A DNA stretch of 64,000 nucleotides, from contig OZ245729.1 of NCBI GenBank assembly GCA_965227215.1, positions 186,001-250,000 on the forward strand, given 5' to 3'. A model generated the notes under the pieces. It was not told where the DNA came from. It saw only the letters and a program-made list of their open reading frames with translations, and searched no databases. This DNA is from Gracilimonas sp965227215. GTDB taxonomy: Bacteria > Bacteroidota > Rhodothermia > Balneolales > Balneolaceae. Positions 46,757 through 54,350 of the stretch are shown here, one piece after another (positions within the stretch are counted from its first letter, which is position 1; each line of letters opens with the position of its first letter). Position numbers and translations under genes: made by a program.

Positions 46757-47128
46757 ATGAGATTTTTTAGCCGAAAGTTGATCAAACCCCAAGACCTTAA
46801 CGCACACGGAACTCTTTTTGGAGGATCTGTTTTAAGTTGGGTTGATGAAGAAGCAGCCATATATGTACTCTGCCAGCTTGGTAAAAGTAATATCGTGACC
46901 AAATATATGTCTGAAATAAACTTTGTAAACTCTGCAAAACTGGGTGAAGTTATTGAGATTGGCATGGAAACTGTTAAATTCGGTCGAACTTCAATAACCG
47001 TTAAGTGCGTGGTGAGAAATAAATTCAGCAAAGAAACCATTATCAGTATTGATAAAATTGTATTTGTTCACCTTGATGAATTTGGTAAACCTTCCCCGCA
47101 CCATATTGAAGAACCTGTCAACGAATAG
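46757..47128 (+). CDS. Acyl-CoA thioesterase (hotdog fold, YciA-like)
   Basis: 123 aa, the family's usual size. The motif LNAHGTLFGGSVLSWVDEEAAIYV holds the catalytic Asp region of hotdog acyl-CoA thioesterases, followed by INFVNSAKLGEVIEIGMETVKFGRTSI. Hydrolyses acyl-CoA esters in the cytosol. ATG start. It is followed by the Hpt gene and galE within about 10 nt each, so they may be cotranscribed. Confidence 0.88.
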   Translation: MRFFSRKLIKPQDLNAHGTLFGGSVLSWVDEEAAIYVLCQLGKSNIVTKYMSEINFVNSAKLGEVIEIGMETVKFGRTSITVKCVVRNKFSKETIISIDKIVFVHLDEFGKPSPHHIEEPVNE

Positions 47129-47136
47129 CATTAACC

Positions 47137-47484
47137 TTGAGTAGCAATAATAAATTAGTCGATTTTTCGGGCCTCTCAGAAATGCTCTATGGTGAGGAAA
47201 AGTATATCAAGGAATTTGCTGAAGCGGCTATATCTTCCTTTAGTGAGTTTTCAGAAAACTACAAAAAATTCCTACTGGCCAGAGATGAAACTAATTTCAG
47301 AAAAGCCGGACATAAAATTAAGCCGGTAACTCAAATGCTTGGGCTTGAACAAATACTCGAGGAGTACGAGCATGCAAAAACGCTCATCTGGGATGAAAAA
47401 CCCGAAGAAGACTTAGAGAACTCTGCTAAAAAGGTTCAACATATTTGCTCGGAAGTCATTAAAGAATTAGAAGAAAAAACGTAG
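47137..47484 (+). CDS. Hpt-domain phosphotransfer protein
   Basis: 115 aa all-helical protein. The phospho-acceptor His59 lies in FRKAGHKIKPVTQMLGL, the classic Hpt motif. Starts at TTG (MSSNNKLVDFSG), 8 nt after the thioesterase stop. It would relay phosphate between a hybrid kinase and a receiver; the PAS kinases and REC proteins elsewhere in the window are candidates, but no partner is adjacent. Confidence 0.82.
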   Translation: MSSNNKLVDFSGLSEMLYGEEKYIKEFAEAAISSFSEFSENYKKFLLARDETNFRKAGHKIKPVTQMLGLEQILEEYEHAKTLIWDEKPEEDLENSAKKVQHICSEVIKELEEKT

Positions 47485-47493
47485 ACTATTCTC

Positions 47494-48504
47494 ATGAATG
47501 TATTGGTAACAGGTGGAGCCGGCTATATTGGAAGTCACACGGTTCTGGAATTGTTAAGTGAAGACCACCGTGTTGTTGTGGTTGATAACCTTTCAAACAG
47601 CAGCGAAGAAGCCCTTAAAAGAGTCCAGAAAATTACGGGCAAGCAACTCACTTTCTACAAAGAAGATCTCCTGAACAAAACCGCTTTGGATACCATTTTC
47701 TCGGATCATGAGATAGACTCAGTGATACATTTTGCGGGATATAAAGCCGTAGGTGAATCTGTTGAGAAGCCGTTGATGTATTATGATAACAACATCACCA
47801 GCACCCTGTATTTATGTGAGCTGATGAAGAAGCACGGTGTTAAGAACATTGTTTTCTCTTCTTCCGCTACCGTTTATGGCGACCCTCATGAAGTTCCTAT
47901 TACTGAAGACTTTCCCCTTTCAGCAACCAACCCATACGGCCGTACCAAATTATTTATTGAATATATCCTCAAGGATCTTCACGTTGCCGATGATTCATGG
48001 AATATAGCCCTGCTTCGTTACTTTAATCCTGTTGGGGCCCATAAAAGTGGATTAATCGGAGAAGATCCTAACGACATTCCCAACAACCTGATGCCTTTTG
48101 TTTCACAAGTGGCGGTTGGCAAGTTGAAAGAACTATCAGTTTTTGGAAACGACTACCCCACCCCCGACGGAACGGGCGTTCGGGATTACATCCACGTAGT
48201 GGATTTAGCCATTGGTCATTTAAGAGCCTTGGAAAAACTTACTACTGATCCGGGCCTGGTTATTTACAATCTGGGGACAGGAAAAGGAACCAGTGTTTTG
48301 GAAATGGTAAACGCCTTCGAGAAAGCTTCAGGAAAGCAAGTACCGTATAAAATCACCCCGCGACGCCCCGGAGATATCGCCGCTTGCTACGCAGACCCTT
48401 CTAAAGCAGAACAAGAGCTTGGGTGGACAGCAAAACGCGGGATCGAAGAAATGTGCAGAGATGCATGGAAATGGCAATCAGAGAATCCAAACGGGTACAA
48501 ATAA
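47494..48504 (+). CDS. galE: UDP-glucose 4-epimerase
   Basis: 336 aa, typical length. NAD-binding TGGAGYIGSHT (6-16), catalytic Ser123/124 in FSSSATVYG, and Tyr148/Lys152 in NPYGRTK. Later motifs GTGVRDYIHVVDLA and RRPGDIAACYADP are present. Interconverts UDP-glucose and UDP-galactose (and possibly the N-acetyl forms) for surface polysaccharides, so it could feed the Pel-like locus. ATG start 9 nt after the Hpt gene. Confidence 0.95.
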   Translation: MNVLVTGGAGYIGSHTVLELLSEDHRVVVVDNLSNSSEEALKRVQKITGKQLTFYKEDLLNKTALDTIFSDHEIDSVIHFAGYKAVGESVEKPLMYYDNNITSTLYLCELMKKHGVKNIVFSSSATVYGDPHEVPITEDFPLSATNPYGRTKLFIEYILKDLHVADDSWNIALLRYFNPVGAHKSGLIGEDPNDIPNNLMPFVSQVAVGKLKELSVFGNDYPTPDGTGVRDYIHVVDLAIGHLRALEKLTTDPGLVIYNLGTGKGTSVLEMVNAFEKASGKQVPYKITPRRPGDIAACYADPSKAEQELGWTAKRGIEEMCRDAWKWQSENPNGYK

Positions 48505-48563
48505 AAACAAAACTGCTTTGTTATTTAGCTGTTACTACCCTTATCTTTGAAGCCTTCAAAAAA

Positions 48564-48645
48564 GCCAAAGTGGCGGAATTGGTAGACGCGCGCGACTCAA
48601 AATCGCGTTCCTTCGGGAGTGTGGGTTCGAGTCCCACCTTTGGTA
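48564..48645 (+). tRNA. tRNA-Leu (CAA)
   Basis: Acceptor arm GCCAAAG (48564-48570) pairs with CTTTGGT (48638-48644, one G-U). The anticodon stem CGCGA/TCGCG holds loop CTCAAAA, so the anticodon is CAA. A long class II variable arm and T arm GTGGG-TTCGAGT-CCCAC (48621-48637) follow. Discriminator A at 48645; CCA is not encoded. Confidence 0.95.
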
Positions 48646-48650
48646 CTATT

Positions 48651-48680
48651 AAAGCCTTGCAGATAACTGCAGGGCTTTTC
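48651..48680 (+). terminator. Terminator downstream of tRNA-Leu
   Basis: AAAGCCTTGCAG (48651-48662) pairs with CTGCAGGGCTTT (48667-48678, one G-U/mismatch) around a 4-nt loop, followed by a short T-run. Five nt after the tRNA. Confidence 0.65.
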
Positions 48681-48931
48681 TGTTTCCTGAAACCATCCCT
48701 TCTACTCTTTCTGAAACAGCAAACATATGGGGTAAAGAATTATTTGAAATGTAACTGAAAGGGACCTCTCACCAGGAACAAATATCTATTTCCGAAGTAC
48801 ACCCTGCTTATCAAACACGCAATTACCACCATTTCTGAATCTGTTTAAATATTAATTATTTATAACAAATCTGTAACACGAATGGGTTGGGCACACTCTT
48901 GTAACAAAAAGAAATCAAGGAAGGAATTAGC

Positions 48932-49516
48932 ATGGTCAAGTATTTAGTTTTCTGTGTTTTTGTAGCAGCCGGATACATTGTTTATACCAATTTTCCGGTT
49001 AATCACGGGCCCGGTATTACCGCCAAAAACGAGCCTGAGATAAAGCGATTGACATGGCAGGAACCCTTTTCCTTTAAAGGGGCCACCATGATACCCCAAA
49101 AAACCATCGAAGCAGAAGTTCGGGTTATCAAAAGAAAACGTTATTTCTTTGACGGTTTCTCCCGCTACTCCCCGGTAGATGCCGTGGTAGGCTGGAATCA
49201 GCTTTCAGACGAGCGAAACTTGGATTATATCTTCTTTACGCTCGATGATCGAAATCACGATGTGGACCTCACCCGTCCTCCCCTCGAAGTTTCTACTATC
49301 TACCAGGAAAGCGATCTATGGCATTTTATACCATCATCAGCCTCTGTGGAAGAACAGCTAAAGCAACTCAGGGATGGACATATAGTGAAACTAAAAGGGC
49401 TCTTGGTAGACATCGAACATGATGCAGGATTCGGATACCAAACTGCTACCGAAGTTTCAGGCAGGTACAATGATAGCGGATTTGCCATCTGGGTGGAAGA
49501 ATTTCACATCCGATAA
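48932..49516 (+). CDS. Membrane-anchored protein of unknown function
   Basis: 194 aa. One N-terminal membrane helix or uncleaved signal (4-20), then a soluble extracytoplasmic domain with RKRYFFDGFSRYSPVDAVVGWNQLSD, WHFIPSS, LRDGHIVKLKGLLVDIE and WVEEFHI. Similar motifs occur in conserved hypothetical proteins I recall from many bacteria, but I know no function. A strong AAGGAAGGA lies before the ATG. The 286 nt upstream to the tRNA hold only its promoter region and the tRNA terminator. Confidence 0.72.
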   Translation: MVKYLVFCVFVAAGYIVYTNFPVNHGPGITAKNEPEIKRLTWQEPFSFKGATMIPQKTIEAEVRVIKRKRYFFDGFSRYSPVDAVVGWNQLSDERNLDYIFFTLDDRNHDVDLTRPPLEVSTIYQESDLWHFIPSSASVEEQLKQLRDGHIVKLKGLLVDIEHDAGFGYQTATEVSGRYNDSGFAIWVEEFHIR

Positions 49517-49624
49517 CTTAATTCAACTTCCTATTGATTGTATTATCCTCAAAAATTATTTTCAGGTTCAATCATAGGGAGCATAACTCCTTGTGAGTTA
49601 AATATTAAAGTTAATCGGGTAGTT

Positions 49625-49858
49625 ATGGCAGATAAGCAAAAGGGTACGGTAAAGTGGTTCCACAATACCAAAGGTTATGGGTTCATCAGTACAGAAACCG
49701 GTGAAGATGCCTTTGTACATTATTCAGAAATTCAAGCCGATGGCTTTAAAAAATTACGTCGTGGTGAAGAAGTAGAATTTCTCTTAGATGAAGGTGATAA
49801 GGGATTGCATGCCAAAGAAGTAGTATCCCTGAACCCTATTGAAGATCAGGTGGAATAA
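49625..49858 (+). CDS. Cold-shock-domain protein
   Basis: 77 aa from the ATG at 49625, giving MADKQKGTVKWFH; the frame is open further upstream but that part is not conserved. RNP1 KGYGFIS and RNP2 DAFVHYSEI are intact. Single-stranded RNA/DNA-binding chaperone. Its leader is about 100 nt and contains a small GGAG-loop-CTCC hairpin (49578-49590), as is common for regulated csp leaders. The downstream membrane gene starts 5 nt after its stop. Confidence 0.93.
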   Translation: MADKQKGTVKWFHNTKGYGFISTETGEDAFVHYSEIQADGFKKLRRGEEVEFLLDEGDKGLHAKEVVSLNPIEDQVE

Positions 49859-49863
49859 GTTAT

Positions 49864-50178
49864 ATGACCTGGCTAAAAGATGCCTATTTAGATGTTATCG
49901 TTTTATTATTGATTGCTGTATTTGCCCTATATACCAATAACATATTGGAAGTAGTTTTATGGGTATATACCGGACTTTTACTTTTGAGTAAAGTGATCGC
50001 TTTTTTTATGCCCTCCCTTCAGAAAAAAGCTAACCAAACAGAAGCACCACCTCTGTTCTATCATATAATTTACGCTCTCACAATTGGGATATTTCTTTAT
50101 ATTGCGAAATATTATTTGGCAATTGCATGGGCTGTAATTTGGTTGGCTTCATTTATTGGCTCAGCAAAAAAGGCTTAG
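49864..50178 (+). CDS. Small membrane protein, unknown
   Basis: 104 aa with about four hydrophobic helices (10-28, 33-52, 66-82, 84-100) and a short charged loop (54-64). No family recognised. Starts 5 nt after the cold-shock gene and likely shares its transcript. Confidence 0.65.
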   Translation: MTWLKDAYLDVIVLLLIAVFALYTNNILEVVLWVYTGLLLLSKVIAFFMPSLQKKANQTEAPPLFYHIIYALTIGIFLYIAKYYLAIAWAVIWLASFIGSAKKA

Positions 50179-50208
50179 AAGAAATCTCAACTTTAGGTAT
50201 CGCATTTT

Positions 50209-50820
50209 TTGAAGTTAGCGACTAAACTACTTTTTCCCACCCTTATTTTTTTCTTTTGTTTGATTGCACAGAATAGTGTTGCACAGACTACAGACCATGA
50301 GATCAAAAGAGCTACATTTACCCTTTGGGGTGGCTATTCTTTTTCGTCAGTTCGGTTTTTGGGTAAAACTGAAAACTCACAAACACAGATTTTTGGGATT
50401 GGGCTTCAAAGACCAATCAGAAAGTACCCACCTAATAAAGCTATTTGGTACACCGCCGACCTCATCCCTTACATTCACTTCAATTACCCCAAAAGAGATG
50501 AAAATAACCGCATGGTTTCTCGCAGCGGTTTCGGACTTTCTCCGGTAGGCTTCATACTAATGGATAGCTCTAAAAAAAGGCTTACCCCCTATGTTAGAAC
50601 CACCGGCGGGATGATCTTTATGGAACGAAACTTCCCAACCGATGGGGCAAGAAAACTGAATTTTACCTTCGATATTACTTTTGGGGCAAATCTAAGATTC
50701 AATACCTTTGGAATGATATCCTTTGGGTATAAATTTCATCATATTTCGAATGCAGAAACCGGTAATGAAAACCCCGGTCTGGATTCCAATTTTTTGTTTT
50801 TCAAACTTTCAATTCAATAA
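50209..50820 (+). CDS. PagL-like lipid A deacylase / acyloxyacyl hydrolase family protein
   Basis: 203 aa, TTG start giving MKLATKLLFPTLIFFFCLIAQNSVAQ, a clean signal peptide cleaved after residue 26. The mature part is an eight-stranded outer-membrane barrel. Near the C terminus FGYKFHHISNAETGNENPGLDSN matches the PagL active-site region with adjacent His and Ser and conserved Asn. PagL removes the 3-O acyl chain from lipid A. Bacteroidota homologues are annotated as acyloxyacyl hydrolases; activity is unverified. Confidence 0.78.
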   Translation: MKLATKLLFPTLIFFFCLIAQNSVAQTTDHEIKRATFTLWGGYSFSSVRFLGKTENSQTQIFGIGLQRPIRKYPPNKAIWYTADLIPYIHFNYPKRDENNRMVSRSGFGLSPVGFILMDSSKKRLTPYVRTTGGMIFMERNFPTDGARKLNFTFDITFGANLRFNTFGMISFGYKFHHISNAETGNENPGLDSNFLFFKLSIQ

Positions 50821-50826
50821 ATACTC

Positions 50827-51357
50827 ATGGCATTAAAAGCGACCATTAATACGAGCAAAGGAACCATAAACGTTAACCTGTTTTCCAAAAGAGCTCCAAG
50901 AACAGTAGCTAATTTTGTAAACCTGGCTTCCCGTGGTTTTTATGACAACCTGAAGTTTCACCGGGTCATTAACGACTTCATGATTCAGGGTGGTTGCCCC
51001 AATGGTGATGGCCGTGGCGGACCGGGATATCGTTTTGAAGATGAGTTTCATAACGAACTGATCCATGATGAACCCGGAAAACTTTCTATGGCCAATGCCG
51101 GTCCCGACACCAATGGCAGTCAATTTTTCATTACCCATGTTGCTACTCCCTGGCTGGATGGCAAGCATGCTGTGTTTGGTGAAATTGAATCTGAAGAAGA
51201 TCAGGAAGTGGTTGATGCTATATCCTCCGGCGATCAAATTGAGTCTATTAACATTGAAGGTGAGTATGAGGATTTACTTCGTAAAATCGAAGAAGTACAG
51301 TATTGGAATGAAACCCTGGATGAACAATTTGAAAACCTGAAGCCGGCAGCTGTATAG
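50827..51357 (+). CDS. ppiB: Cyclophilin-type peptidyl-prolyl isomerase
   Basis: 176 aa. Cytosolic cyclophilin: FKFHRVINDFMIQGGCPNGDGRGGPGY, LSMANAGPDTNGSQFFITH and LDGKHAVFGEI include the catalytic Arg, Phe, Gln and Trp/His pattern. No signal peptide. ATG start 6 nt after the PagL-like stop. A C-terminal extension of about 30 residues follows the core. Confidence 0.94.
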   Translation: MALKATINTSKGTINVNLFSKRAPRTVANFVNLASRGFYDNLKFHRVINDFMIQGGCPNGDGRGGPGYRFEDEFHNELIHDEPGKLSMANAGPDTNGSQFFITHVATPWLDGKHAVFGEIESEEDQEVVDAISSGDQIESINIEGEYEDLLRKIEEVQYWNETLDEQFENLKPAAV

Positions 51358-51429
51358 TTTAAATTCCGGTAAACTTTTCAAGAGTCTGTTCGTAGTGGTT
51401 GCAAAAATGATCAAATTAATATTATCACT

Positions 51430-52908
51430 ATGCAACGACTGTTACTACTTTCCATTTTTTCATTGGGGCTTTTATTCTCTCCAACCTATTCCATAGCTCA
51501 GGATAACAGTGACTACGAGGAACTGAAATACAGGAAATGGAGAGTAACTCTCTTCCCTCCTCTCAGTACTAACTGGACCCATGCCCCGGAGTACACAGCC
51601 CGTTATTCCATCAATATACTTGGCGGATACCACGGTGGCTTAGATGGTGGTGAAATCGGCGGACTTATCAATTACAACAAGCATTACGCCCATGGCTTTC
51701 AAATAGCCGGCTTGGTAAACGCCACCGGAGGTGATATGGCGGGTGTAAATATAGCAGGTGCTTTAAACATCTCTAACAATGAAATGTCCGGGATTCAGTT
51801 CTCAGGACTTGCGAATATATCCGGTGAAGATCTTGAGGGAATTCAGGGTTCCGGTTTTTTCAATATTGCGGGTGGCAGTTCCAGTGGGCTGCAATTTGCC
51901 GGTTTCGGAAATATTGCTCAAGGTGATATTGAGGGCTTGCAGGGTTCCGGAGTAATTAACGCAGCCTGGGGCGATATTTCAGGCCTACAGGCAGCCGGAG
52001 TTGCCAACATAGCCCGCGAAGATGTAGAGGGACTTCAGGCAGCCGGATTTATGAATTTTGCCGGATCTGATATTTCCGGATTGCAAGCTTCAGGTGCTGC
52101 CAATATTGCCCTGGCCGACATAGAAGGATTAATGGCTACCGGTGGAGTAAACGTAGCTAAGGAAAATGCCAGTGGTCTGTTTGCGGCCGGACTTCTTAAT
52201 GTGGCAAATAATGTAGAGGGACTCGTTTTCTCAGGCGGAGCCAACATTGCACAGAATTTAGAAGGGGTACAGTTTGCCGGCCTACTGAATTTTTCTGAAA
52301 CAGCGACCGGAGTTCAAATCGGACTTATAAACCTGGCCAAAGATTTTGAAGGGGTTCCGGTAGGATTAATCAGTTTGTATGGTAATGGTCGCAAAAATAT
52401 AGACGTTCGTTTTTCTGATGGAGGCTTCACAGATGTTGGTTTAACACTCGGTACCTACCGTGTATATAACACGGCTATTGTTGGGTACAACACACTCTTA
52501 GACAGGAATGTTTATCGTATTGGCTTTGCTATAGGACTTGAAAAGAATATCAATGATTCATTCCAAAACTGGGAAGATGAATCAATGTATGTGAATCAGG
52601 AATTTTCTTTTACACATCAGTTTGAAGATGAATGGTCCCGAAAGTTGAATTTGATTTACTCCTATAAAGTTCTCGTTGGTAAGCGCCTCGGAAATGGCTT
52701 ATCCCTCTACGGAGGCCCCACCTTTAATGCCCAAATTACCCGGGTTGATGCCGCTGAAGACTACACCTGGTACAGCTTATGGTCCCCTGAGTGGAAAGGA
52801 AGAGATTATCGTTTTTGGGTAGGATTCACAGCCGGAGTTCGTTTATTCAAACAAAAAGCCGTCCCTAAGTTTAAAGATGAATTTAATAACTGGGATATAG
52901 ACTGGTAA
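51430..52908 (+). CDS. Surface/outer-membrane protein with 16-residue glycine-rich repeats
   Basis: 492 aa. Signal peptide (1-24, cleaved after SIA). A leader (25-87) precedes fourteen tandem repeats (about 88-305) with consensus [S/E]-G-L-Q-x-x-G-x-x-N-I-A-x-x-D-I. The repeats recall the LA_2272-type surface repeat family and should fold as a beta-solenoid or stacked hairpins. The last third (310-492) has amphipathic strands ending in a barrel-like pattern, perhaps an OM anchor or porin-like domain. Function unknown. ATG start; monocistronic by spacing. Confidence 0.75.
   Translation: MQRLLLLSIFSLGLLFSPTYSIAQDNSDYEELKYRKWRVTLFPPLSTNWTHAPEYTARYSINILGGYHGGLDGGEIGGLINYNKHYAHGFQIAGLVNATGGDMAGVNIAGALNISNNEMSGIQFSGLANISGEDLEGIQGSGFFNIAGGSSSGLQFAGFGNIAQGDIEGLQGSGVINAAWGDISGLQAAGVANIAREDVEGLQAAGFMNFAGSDISGLQASGAANIALADIEGLMATGGVNVAKENASGLFAAGLLNVANNVEGLVFSGGANIAQNLEGVQFAGLLNFSETATGVQIGLINLAKDFEGVPVGLISLYGNGRKNIDVRFSDGGFTDVGLTLGTYRVYNTAIVGYNTLLDRNVYRIGFAIGLEKNINDSFQNWEDESMYVNQEFSFTHQFEDEWSRKLNLIYSYKVLVGKRLGNGLSLYGGPTFNAQITRVDAAEDYTWYSLWSPEWKGRDYRFWVGFTAGVRLFKQKAVPKFKDEFNNWDIDW
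51691..52305 (+). repeat. Coding tandem repeat: ten 48-bp units then three 45-bp units
   Basis: Units start at 51691 with HGFQ and step exactly 48 bp for ten units (16 residues), then 45 bp for three (15 residues). Each contains a Gly-[L/I/V]-Gln-like opening and an Asn-Ile/Val-Ala centre. The first residue alternates Ser and Glu over most units. Confidence 0.85.
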
Positions 52909-53025
52909 CCACTAACCAAGGAGAACTAATCAGGTAAGATTATGCGTTTACATGAAATCTAAACTAAATAAGTGTTCGTACTGTTTGGTAGCCCGATTCA
53001 AATAAACTAATCAACTTTGGATTTT

Positions 53026-53598
53026 ATGAAATACGCAGTCTTTATAGCAGCATTCGCGACCATCATCGCGATCACTCTCCTGTCAGTTAATACTGAAAAA
53101 TCCCAGCCAAGTATTCATCAACAAGACATAAAACAGGCCAGCATAGAAAGGGTTGCAGGTCGCCAGGATACTTTACCTGAGGAGAATTATCCCTACAAGA
53201 AAACAGAAGCAGAATGGAAAGAAATTCTAACCTCAAAGGAGTATCGCATTCTTCGTGAACGAGGTACAGAACTCCCCTATATAAACGAATATGATGATAA
53301 CAAAGAGGACGGGATCTACGTGTGTGCCGGTTGTGGCCAAAAGTTATACAGCTCAGAACATAAATACGACAGTGGTACCGGCTGGCCCAGTTTTTGGCAA
53401 CCATTGGCCGATTCGCTGGTAAGTGAACGGGAAGATAACAGCCTGTTTATGACACGTACAGAAATTGTATGTTCAAACTGTGGCGGTCATCTCGGCCATG
53501 TATTCGATGATGGCCCCAGACCAACCGGGCTCAGATACTGTATGAACTCAGCTGCAATGGATTTCATCCCTAAAGATGAATTAACCCCTGATGAGTAG
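53026..53598 (+). CDS. msrB: Peptide-methionine (R)-S-oxide reductase, membrane-anchored or exported
   Basis: 190 aa from the ATG at 53026; a TTG 9 nt upstream is less likely. An N-terminal hydrophobic segment (1-21) suggests periplasmic location. Zinc ligands Cys100/103 and Cys149/152, motif DSGTGWPSFWQPL, and catalytic Cys172 in RYCMNSAAM. Reduces methionine-R-sulfoxide in damaged envelope proteins. A terminator follows. Confidence 0.92.
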   Translation: MKYAVFIAAFATIIAITLLSVNTEKSQPSIHQQDIKQASIERVAGRQDTLPEENYPYKKTEAEWKEILTSKEYRILRERGTELPYINEYDDNKEDGIYVCAGCGQKLYSSEHKYDSGTGWPSFWQPLADSLVSEREDNSLFMTRTEIVCSNCGGHLGHVFDDGPRPTGLRYCMNSAAMDFIPKDELTPDE

Positions 53599-53642
53599 AA
53601 GCTGATATAAGTATTGGAAATCATTGTAACAATTTAGATTAT

Positions 53643-53670
53643 AAGGCGTCCTGAAAAGGATGCCTTTTTT
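53643..53670 (+). terminator. Rho-independent terminator after msrB
   Basis: AAGGCGTCCT (53643-53652) pairs with AGGATGCCTT (53657-53666, one G-U), 4-nt loop, T-run to 53670. Confidence 0.85.
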
Positions 53671-53692
53671 AATATAAACAACCAGCTAAAGC

Positions 53693-54226
53693 ATGCCATC
53701 AAAAGCCAATATTATACACGAAGCCAGTTTCAGCCCGAAAATTAAAAGTTATGTTCTTTGGTACGGGGTACTAATCTGTTTGGTAACAATTGTCATGATA
53801 CCCTTTATCCCCATTTGGCTCATTCTTGCACCTTTTTACCTGAACAAATATTATGAGCGCCTTGAATGCGAATTAACCACACGCTCCCTCCGATTTAAGA
53901 AAGGATATATTTTTCACACAGAGCGAACTATTCCTCTTGATAAAATTCAAGACCTCACCTTTAAAGAAGGTCCTCTGTTAAAATACTTCGGGTTGAGTAT
54001 TCTTAGAATTGAAACGGCAGGAAGCTCGGCTCAGGGAGGACCTGATCTTTCCTTAATTGGCATTGTTGATGCTTTCGAATTCCGTGGCATGGTTTTAGAT
54101 CAGCGGGACAAAGTAACCGACAATCAGAGTTCCGGCTCTACAGATGAAAGCGCCGATTCATCCATCGAGATTCTGAAAGAGATCAGAGATTCTTTGAAGC
54201 GTATTGAAGGAAAGCTACCGGAATAA
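53693..54226 (+). CDS. PH-domain (bPH_2/YdbS-like) membrane protein
   Basis: 177 aa. Short N-terminal soluble part, one hydrophobic hairpin (24-50), then a bacterial PH domain (about 55-130) with NKYYERLECELTTRSLRFKKGYI, RTIPLDKIQDLTFKEGPL and LRIETAGSS. A Ser-rich linker and a C-terminal amphipathic helix (155-177) follow. The YdbS-like family's function is mostly unknown, but it is linked to membrane stress. ATG start after the msrB terminator. Confidence 0.82.
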   Translation: MPSKANIIHEASFSPKIKSYVLWYGVLICLVTIVMIPFIPIWLILAPFYLNKYYERLECELTTRSLRFKKGYIFHTERTIPLDKIQDLTFKEGPLLKYFGLSILRIETAGSSAQGGPDLSLIGIVDAFEFRGMVLDQRDKVTDNQSSGSTDESADSSIEILKEIRDSLKRIEGKLPE

Positions 54227-54350
54227 GTTTTTCTAAAGTCGGAATTCTGTGAACCGGCATGGGGTTTTCCATCCAACTAAAATACCTTCTTTCTCTTTTC
54301 ATTATTCTATTTTCAAAATTATGAATCTCCCGCAAAAAGCTCATTAAAGC

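Noticed and set aside
48423..48758. A 111-codon open frame crossing the galE end and the tRNA region
   Set aside because: It overlaps galE in another frame and reads through the tRNA-Leu; its apparent protein motif is translated tRNA sequence.
48564..48931. Integration site for a mobile element at the tRNA-Leu gene
   Set aside because: No integrase, no repeated tRNA 3' end and no foreign gene content follow the tRNA.
51691..52305. CRISPR-like or non-coding tandem repeat
   Set aside because: The repeat keeps frame, encodes a conserved peptide pattern, and lacks spacers or identical direct repeats.
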